Assembly: GCA_011109175.1 (NCBI GenBank)
Contig: RDEW01000017.1
Coordinates: forward strand, 833,443-897,442
Direction of reading: 5' to 3'
Length of the DNA: 64,000 nt
DNA from: Dicyema japonicum
Lineage: Eukaryota > Dicyemida > Rhombozoa > Dicyemidae
Both the position numbers and the translations under genes were made by a program. Under the pieces are notes generated by a model, which saw only the letters and a program-made list of their open reading frames with translations, made no database searches and was not told the origin of the DNA. Positions 57,055 to 64,000 of the stretch are shown piece by piece. Position 1 is the first letter of the stretch; each line of letters starts with the position of its first letter.

Positions 57055-57845
57055 TCATTCAAAAGGCATGCCCATCTACCTAACCTGCACTTGTACTCTG
57101 AAAAACTTGTACTCTCTGACATTACTCAATCAGCACCGACGCGCTTGTTTGCTTTCGGGGGCTTCCCGTGGGAGCGGAGCTTGGCTAAACACCATCCCAA
57201 ATAGAGCTCTGGGCACCTTTCTGGATAATGAATGCGTTAGAAATGGCATCTCTCTGCGGCTGGGACTGATAGTGTGTGTACCTCATTCGTGCCGATGTGG
57301 CATTCTGATAGACTGTTATGGCCTGCACCCTATCACCTGCAAGAGGAGCGCTGGAAGATCTCCAAGGCACAAGGCTCTGAATGAGATTGTCAAACGGACT
57401 ATGGATGCTGCTGGATACTCGGCCATTCTTAAACCGGTCGGGTTATGCAGAAGTGACGGGAAACGACCGGACGGGATGACCATATTTCACTTCGAGGCCG
57501 GGAAACCACTTGTTTGGGACGTGACATGTACAGACACGTTCGCCCCGAACAATCTTCACGAGTGCGCTTCAGGGGCCTGCTCTGCATCCGTCAAGGTGGA
57601 GAAGGCCAATCTCGAAAAATACGCGGCCTTCCCGTTAATGTCCAATTTGTTCCGCTTGCTATGAAGACTTCCGGATCCTACTCCCCCTCTACAATAGAGT
57701 TTTTCGGACGTCTTGGAAACCGGATCACCTCATGCAACTGGAGATCTCTGCGAACGCCGCTGGCTGTTTAAGCGAATATCGCTCGCAATTCTGAAAGGGA
57801 ACAGCCACGCAGTGAGGGCGGCAGCTAATTGATGTTTTGTCTTTT
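57055..57845 (+). mobile_element. LINE-C 3' part
   Basis: A long frame (57047-57664) holds CRCGILIDCYGLHPITC (zinc knuckle), RSPRHKALNEIV, GLCRSDGKRPDGMT and WDVTCTDTFAPNNL (endonuclease core). A shift near 57640 leads on to ISLAILKGNSHAVRAAAN and the stop at 57830-57832. It resembles the fragment at 27.8 kb more than the near-intact copy, so at least two LINE-C lineages exist. Confidence 0.75.
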
Positions 57846-58214
57846 TTTTATTTGATTTTTACAATTAAAAAAATTATTGCAATTATTATTTTAAAATTTC
57901 AATTTTCTGGTTGCCCTAATAATTAATAATATTATTTCCCTGACCAAATCATCTGGTAAAGATTAAATTATTAAAACTATTACACCGAAGATTGAAATGA
58001 TGTCCTACTAATTCACCTCTCTTCGGAAGGGGAAGACTGTAATGGACTATTGGAAAATGGATTTTGTCGACACAAGCAGATGTTCTCCCTTGGGTTCGTT
58101 CTTTGTATTAATTAGTTATGACCAGGGAAATTTTTATGGTAAAGAAAATTGTAGAAATTTCATTTTATGGCATTTAAAAATGAATAATATTAATTAAAAT
58201 TAATTCCAAAGACC
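57846..58214. other. AT-rich spacer
   Basis: No gene or shared repeat recognised. Confidence 0.4.
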
Positions 58215-58690
58215 ACTTTTAAACCGAAAAAACTAAACTAAGTGATCCCGACGAATCAAGGCTCTCATCTTTGCTCGGTGTTGATCCCTTGAGCCTACAC
58301 AAGTTCGTTGCGGGAGAGCACTTCCTTTTTGGGATTGGTGTCCATTTTTGTTTTTTTCGATTAGTTTCTCCATGGGCGTCGATGATTTAATGTTTTCCCT
58401 TGTATACCATCTCTCGGTTAGTTTGAAGGCCTTTTTCTGGGTTCCGGAGATTTTCTGGATGTTCGTATAAGAGACCAATGGTCCCCATGAAGTACACGCA
58501 TATGAAATGCATGGTTCGATGTACTGTGAGTAGAGCGTTTTAAGATAGGGTGATGTCCAATTTTCCATAGACTTGTTAGGCATTTCAAAAGGTTGATTTC
58601 TTCTCACATTTGTTTAACACATTAATGACGTGTCTCGTAAAGTTCATGTGCGTATCGAAAGTCAGACCCAATATTTGTTGCCATTTGCTG
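58215..58690 (-). mobile_element. LINE-A relative, 3' part
   Basis: From 58690: ILGLTFDTHMNFTRHVINVL, YIEPCISYACTSWGPLVSY and RAKMRALIRRDHLV before the stop at 58233. The trailer GGGATCACTTAGTTTAG is the LINE-A 3' motif. No (TAA)n tail is visible. Confidence 0.7.
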
Positions 58691-59778
58691 AACGGCAAAT
58701 TTTTTTTATTTTTAACTACACAAACAGTTAATAACAACTAGGAACTCCTTTCAGTCAAGGCCGACCTCAGAATTTAAAACGTATTTCCCATGGCGATTTT
58801 TAAAGGAAATGCTCTAAATAATCCAGATCTGTCTCCAATATCCCTCTTCATTGTCAGCAGGGTCAGTGATCTGCTTCCAAGTTAAACAAACATATTCTTC
58901 AATATGCATGACCCTAGCACAGCAAAATTTATCAGGCTTATTGGGCAGCTTGCAGAACGGCGGAAGAAAGACTCTAGAACAGGCAAAACGTTCAGGAAAT
59001 CTTGAATGTTTGAAGGTTTAAATGTCACGATACGACATCCTAGGAACGCTTCCGAAGCTTGGATTTACCTGCATTGACAAACCGTTACTTTTGGTCTCAT
59101 TCAAAGTAGCATATGAATTCTGGTTCCATTTGCAACAACTTGGCTATGTGAATCTGAATTTTCATCTCTACTGTATATAAAAAATTAGTACCGAAACGCT
59201 CTTAACCCTGAAAACGATCTCAGAATTTCACTATAGCAAAAACCACGTTTCGAAGAATTAATTAAAACTAAAAGGCAGGAAAAGTCTTAAGGAACCTAAC
59301 TAATTTTTTAATAAAATTCGAATTCTGTTATATTTAAAATCGGGAATGCGAGGTTGTTTTTTTAAATTTTTGTGGGTGGGAACACAAAACGAATCGGGAT
59401 ATCTGCTCTAGAATGATACGAATTAAATAGCAAGAATGATCTATGAACTGCTGATAATTAAAAAGAATCAGACTCAGAAATTTATGTGCCCAATTAACAA
59501 TAAAATATATAAGTATAGTTTTTACAAATAAGCTATAAATGTGGAAACATGATCGCAATAAGAACACAAAATTCTTAAACACTGATCTCAATAGTTTCTT
59601 TAAATGAAAATTGTGATGATTTCGAACGTGGAATAACATGGAATAGTAATCTTACATGTGTTTAATATTTTATTTTTTTATTAAAATTAAAAAAATGACA
59701 TTTACGGGAAAATGAATTATGGAATATAAAATCAAAAATAGTATCTATACATAATAATAATTGTCGTATAGTAGTCAA
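58691..59778. other. Unassigned, possible coding remnant on minus strand near 58.7-59.0 kb
   Basis: Minus-strand frames between 59030 and 58720 (for example RVMHIEEYVCLTWKQITDPA, and in another frame MKRDIGDRSGLFRAFPLKIA) look coding-like but match no family I can name and are interrupted by stops. The rest is AT-rich. Confidence 0.3.
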
Positions 59779-60345
59779 ATGATTATTTATGCTGATGACA
59801 TTCTTGTGCTTGATTCAGCATGAATAAACAAATTTCATGGAAAAGGGTGGAATCCCATATTACTAAGATTGGAAAGTGGTGCCAAAACAATTGGTTGACT
59901 CTATCGAGGGAAAAAAACAACAGTCACTTGGATTGCAAGTAAAAGAAAAAATATTAATCAATGTGTGAATACTGAGGATATAAAAATCTCTGAAACATTG
60001 AAGTATCTCGGATTGTTGATAGACCGAAGAGGATCTTTCAAGGAACATATTAAAACACGAAGAAAGAAAGCTACAGGAATGTTGAAATCTTTAATTCGAT
60101 TTCATTTGGAGCCTGAAACTTTTCTTTTTGTGTATTCAGCGTGTGTTGAACCATTCTTGATATATGGTTATCAAGGATGGTTTAGAACAAAAGAAAGTGA
60201 TGTCTTTGTCAAAAAATTGGAAAAGTCCAGAAGATTTGCGATTAAATTGGCATATGGACTGGACTTAAAATCCAATATCGAAGAGGATTACGACCTGAAA
60301 GTCAGAAAGATAGAAAAATTATTACATCACTTATGGAAAATGTGA
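59779..60345 (+). mobile_element. Non-LTR reverse transcriptase fragment
   Basis: MIIYADDILVLDSA gives motif C; a frame change follows, then an intact 126-residue stretch (59965-60345) with LKYLGLLIDRRGSFKEH and VEPFLIYGYQGW. The thumb and post-RT blocks fit a Jockey/CR1-type LINE. Both ends are truncated. Confidence 0.6.
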
Positions 60346-60561
60346 TGTAATTTTTGAGGTCCAAACGAAGTAGAGACATGTGGTGTCTCATAAAATGACC
60401 CTACACAATGAATACAAACCCACTTAATTAGTTTTGGTTTAGGTTTTGGTTTCTTAACAGTAATTAGTTTTGGGGTTTGTTAGAAAATAAAATTTGTCTT
60501 GTCTCTCTCTAGCCACAGATTTTGTCTTGTTTGTGGTACACTTTTTTGGTTACTCTTCCGT

Positions 60562-61199
60562 TTATCTCCCTTGCCTATAATAACGATAAAACGTGCCCAG
60601 TTGTCCATCCAAGCAGGTAACAACGTCCATTTGAAGTTTTGGGTTAGATTTGAGCATTTTATCTGCCATATCCCCCTTTCGAGAAGACACCAATTGTAAC
60701 AACTTTAGAGACAAGTCGAGTGTCATTACTCCCAGTCAACTCAATAGCCCTGAAAGCCTTAATAGATTCGACAAATTACTGAGTCAGGTTTCTTATCCTT
60801 CAAAAACTTGTCCACTACATTGTCGACCACATCTTTCTGTAAGTTTCTTAGAGGGAGGAACTTCTTGGCCATGGTGACAGAATCATTGTTCCGGGAAAAG
60901 AGACTGATGGATTTTACCAAGTTAGTGTTTGTGAGGTTGTCCAGAGATATTTTGTTTTTAAAAAAAATAAGCAATTTCATTTCTCCTGAGTGGGTTAGCT
61001 GAAGGTGTTTTTCTGGGTAATGAGAGGGATATTACCTTTTTGTAGATCAGATTGTTGAAATAACCAATCAATAGAATCTAATAGACTGTCAATGTTGTCT
61101 GGTAGAAATGTAAAATCGTCAGAGGCACAATTCTTCACTGTATTTAGTGCGTCTAAGTAACTGTCCTTTTTATAAAACAACACAACAAAGTACTTTCAT
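60562..61199 (-). CDS. Unrecognised small protein gene, 5 or 6 exons
   Basis: Short-intron structure marks this as a host gene. The first coding exon is only 6 nt (ATG AAA, 61199-61194), then a 28-nt intron (61166-61193). Introns of 23, 22 and 28 nt follow, giving an open frame of 179 codons to the TAA at 60564-60562; an optional 18-nt segment near the end would give 173. The predicted protein is largely helical and charged (SISLFSRNNDSVTMAKKFL, KDVVDNVVDKFLKDKKPDS, IELTGSNDTRLVSKGDMADK). It has no signal peptide, membrane segment or Cys cluster. The middle third faintly resembles a TFIIS-N/LEDGF-type helical bundle, which is too weak to name it. Confidence 0.6.
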
Positions 61200-61205
61200 A
61201 AATAA

Positions 61206-61275
61206 TTTGCTTCCTCAACTGATATTTGTTTAATTGTTAAAAAAAAATTTAATTAAAAAAAAAAAAAAATTAATA
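61206..61275 (-). repeat. Rep-4, copy 3, with A/T run
   Basis: Reverse strand reads TTAACAATTAAACAAATATC and AGTTGAGGAAGC, then leaves the other copies. It is preceded by a long A/T homopolymer run (61238-61270). Confidence 0.55.
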
Positions 61276-61479
61276 TTATTATTATTTTATTTATTAAATT
61301 GTCATGACCTGGATGATGTGTCCTCTTTCTTAAGAAGGAGCGTTGTAAGGTCCTTTAGGCACAACGCCCATATGGCAACATCAAACATGGTCTTGAATCG
61401 CTTGTTATCCGCCTCGCATAGAACTCCAGGGGCTGACCGTGGAGATTAGAAGAGACTTGATGGATTATATATTTTTCTC

Positions 61480-63185
61480 ATTTTTACGTGTAAGATCTTT
61501 TTCGTCTATCCGCCTTTTTCAGTATCCATGATTCTGCGCCGTATAGAAAAACCGGGAACATGATTGCATTAATTAGTCTGCATTTGGTCCTTAAGCAAAT
61601 ATCTTTGTTTTTCCAAATTCTATTCATTCTCTGGAAGGTGTCTCGTCCCATGGCAATTCACCTCTTGATTTCCAGCATCCGTCACTATTTCGATAATTAG
61701 ACATCTCAGAAAGACAACATTATCGCAACTCTATTTTCTCATTCTCAATTTGTAGTTCCATTATTAGCAGTCGTCATAATTTTGGTTTTCTTGATATTTA
61801 GCAATAAACCAAAGACGGTGCTCTCTTCTCTGAATCTTAGAATCAACTCCCTGAGGCCATCCTCTGTTTCAGCCAGTAAGGTTGTATCGTCAGCATAGCA
61901 CAAATTATTGATGTTCCTGCCTCCAATTTTAATTCCGTTATTTGATACAGTATCCAATTTCCTGAGGCCATCCTCTGTTTCAGCCAGTAAGGTTGTATCG
62001 TCAGCATATCGCAAATTATTGATGTTCCTGCCTCCAATTTTAATCCCGTTATTTGATACAGTATCCAATTTAGTCATGATCATTTCGGCATAAATATTGA
62101 ATAGGATGGGAGATAATGAGCATCCTTGTCTTACTCCTTTACCAATTTTGAACCAATCGGTATCTCCAACACTGTTCTAACAGTAGCTTCTTGATCCTTT
62201 AAAGAGATTTGATAAGCAATGCCAGATGGGCATCGAATCCAAATTCTTTTAAAGAGGACCACAGCTTGTCATGTATAACGGAATCAAAAGCTTTCCGATA
62301 GTCAATGAAGCACATGTATACACTCTTTTAGGATTCATGGGCTTTCCCCCTAATCCACCGGACATTTGGTCACGTGTGCCTCGTCCCTTCCTGAATCCTG
62401 CTTGGTAGAATCATTTCGGCATTTGGCATCAGACGATGTTGTATTATCTTTAGAAGTATTTTGCGAACGTGGGGAATTAAGGCTATTGCACGATAGTTTG
62501 AACAGTCCTTGGTATCCCCTTTTTTTGGTATTGGAATAAAAATAGATCTTTTCCACTCACGTGGCCAAATATCAGTTTCCCAAATATTTTGACATAGACT
62601 GGTGATAGCTGTCACCGGTATAGCCTTCAACAATTCGCTCGAGATGTTGTCAATCCTTGGTGCCTTCCTCCCCGTTAATTGCCATGTAGCCCACACGCAT
62701 TCCTCCTCAAGGATTTTATGCCCCTCATTCAACGTTGCTTCATTAACATATATGGGTGGGCACACAATTTCTGAATATAGCTTTTCCGTATATTCTCTCC
62801 AACGATTTTGGATGTCTGTTGGCTTAGTAATTCAACACCATCTTTGTCCTTGATTTTGTCCATCATTATCGTAAAAGGGGTTCGTAATTTTTTTAGTTCA
62901 TTCCTAGTGTGACCTCTCTTATAGTCATTTTTAATTTTTTGCAGCGTAACCTCCAGTAGTCCTTATCCTTCCTGGCTGCCTTTTTGAACTCAGAGTTAAA
63001 TTTTCTTGTCTAGTCTATATTCCCAGAGACTTTACCAGCTTTACGAGCCTCAGCAATGTTTAGGGTGTTGGCAGAGAGCCACTCAGAGCATTTTGTATTT
63101 GACATGTTTTATTGCAGCGTTCCTGATAACCAACTGCATACCATTCCACAATTCATCAGGCATTCTTGCGTTCAAAATTTAATAT
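61480..63185 (-). mobile_element. RTE-like (BovB-type) LINE, decayed
   Basis: Minus strand from 63185: ARMPDELWNGMQLVIRNA, FNSEFKKAARKDKDYWRLRC, WPREWKRSIFIPIPKKGDTK, DCSNYRAIALIPHVRKIL and CFIDYRKAFDSVIHDKLW (motif A). Then come two tandem YADD blocks near 61880-62060, LNIKKTKIM, and MFPVFLYGAESWILKKADR near 61520. The order is that of BovB-type RTE proteins. Stops and shifts occur between blocks; the 3' end is missing. Confidence 0.8.
61850..62071 (-). repeat. 111-bp tandem duplication carrying the RT catalytic box
   Basis: Two adjacent 111-bp copies (61850-61960, 61961-62071), about 97 percent identical. Each encodes NGIKIGGRNINNL and YADDTTLLAETEDGLR. The unit is 37 codons, so the frame stays open through both. 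Confidence 0.9.
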
Positions 63186-63299
63186 TTTCTATTATTAGGG
63201 TGATATTACCATTTACAAACACGTGTTTTTAATAGTCACGTTTTTGTCAAATTTAATTGAGACATGAGAGTATTATTGGGATATCGAAAATACAGAACT

Positions 63300-63470
63300 T
63301 TTATTATTTTATTTATTAACCCCAGGATCATCGAGAAAAAATGATAAAAGTAATGTCAAATAGTTAGGTGATCTTAGTTCCCGCAACCAAACGTGCCATT
63401 CGAAGCCTGTGTGTCTTCATTGTACCTACTGTCGAACGGAAATGCCTTCTTTGATCCTTGCAAAAGAAGC
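63300..63470 (-). mobile_element. LINE-A relative, 3' end only
   Basis: The minus strand ends ..GGGAACTAAGATCACCTAAC.., then TCTCGATGATCCTGGGGTTA and an ATAAATAAAATAATAAAA tail. This tail is the closest match to the end of Rep-2. Confidence 0.65.
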
Positions 63471-64000
63471 CGATTGGGGACGGAAATTTCTTAGCGAACC
63501 GATAGAACTTTTAGTTTTATCATTTTCGTATTTTAAGATTGAATATTATAAAATTAATAATATTTTAAAAATAATTATTAAGTGGTTAACCTAAATAACA
63601 AATAATAAACGTTTAAAATGAGTGAACGCTTTAGAATTTATTAGTGGATGCAGTAATTGTTATTATTTACGCAATAGTAACCAAAGATTTTCAGAGTTGT
63701 ATTTAAATGATCGATCACACCTAAGAGAGTTCAAAGTCTTAGTTTGATATAAATTGTAGGGTACGGAGTCCTTTCTTCCTCAATATCTTCACTTTGGTGG
63801 ATTAGTGAAGATGCAAATTAATTCGTTCAACAGTTTCGTTCAAAAACACGTTGTTACTTCCATTATTATTAGATTAAAGAGATTGTGAGGGCACAGAATC
63901 AATTTTACTCATTTGCCACAGGAAGCTTGTTTATAGAGTAATTTGTGATATCATTCTCAGATATAAGGATATCTATGTTGGTCACCCTGAAGTATCAGAC
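63471..64000. other. AT-rich end of window, no gene recognised
   Basis: Short frames only; no shared repeat or short-intron gene structure seen. Confidence 0.4.

Noticed and set aside
59334-59639. 101-residue minus-strand frame
   Set aside because: Composition follows local AT bias (F, L, I, H, K rich), with no motif and no short-intron partner exons.
1-64000. CRISPR arrays, bacterial operons or ribosome binding sites
   Set aside because: The window is eukaryotic; the regular arrays found are transposon termini.

Overview
The window reads as animal nuclear DNA, most probably from a dicyemid mesozoan (Dicyema-like). Seven single-copy-looking genes are all cut by introns of only about 19-41 nt, mostly 21-29 nt, with GT..AG ends, and joining the exons restores full reading frames. 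The recognised proteins are metazoan: a WNK kinase with OSR/CCT domains, a tyrosyl-tRNA synthetase with the EMAPII tail, a STARD3-like MENTAL+START protein, an endophilin-B-like BAR+SH3 protein and an essential myosin light chain. Introns this short are a known dicyemid trait. The species is inferred from gene structure, not proven.

Layout. 1-13.3 kb is transposon-dominated: a decayed APE-type LINE (called LINE-A here), a complete 2.65-kb MULE with an open transposase gene and array-type terminal inverted repeats, a tRNA-headed SINE, and a near full-length LINE with a restriction-like endonuclease (LINE-C). The endophilin-B gene is at 13.4-14.4 kb. 14.6-25.1 kb is a LINE graveyard (LINE-A, -B, -C and -E). 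A secreted protein with repeated Cys-rich modules lies at 25.6-26.9 kb. LINE pieces fill 27-30.5 kb, the WNK gene is at 31.2-33.9 kb, more repeats follow, and the myosin light chain is at 37.5-38.0 kb. 38.4-49.6 kb is again LINEs (including an RTE nested in LINE-E), hAT remnants and an integrase remnant. Tyrosyl-tRNA synthetase and STARD3 form a head-to-head pair at 50.3-53.6 kb with 82 bp between start codons. LINE pieces, a hAT with a SINE inside it, an unrecognised small gene (60.6-61.2 kb) and an RTE fill the rest.

Interactions among the elements are the most interesting part. The SINE has a pol III A/B-box head and ends in the same 3' tail (short stem-loop plus TTA/TAA repeats) as LINE-B, so LINE-B probably moves it. 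A second non-autonomous repeat (Rep-2) ends like LINE-A. LINE-A copies keep eroded 2A-like motifs at their N-terminus. Transposon genes (MULE, hAT) carry host-sized introns. Two compensating homopolymer indels in the otherwise complete synthetase gene suggest that some apparent frameshifts in this window are assembly errors.

Family names LINE-A to LINE-F and Rep-2 to Rep-4 are labels made for this annotation. No similarity search was possible; family calls rest on motifs recognised by eye.
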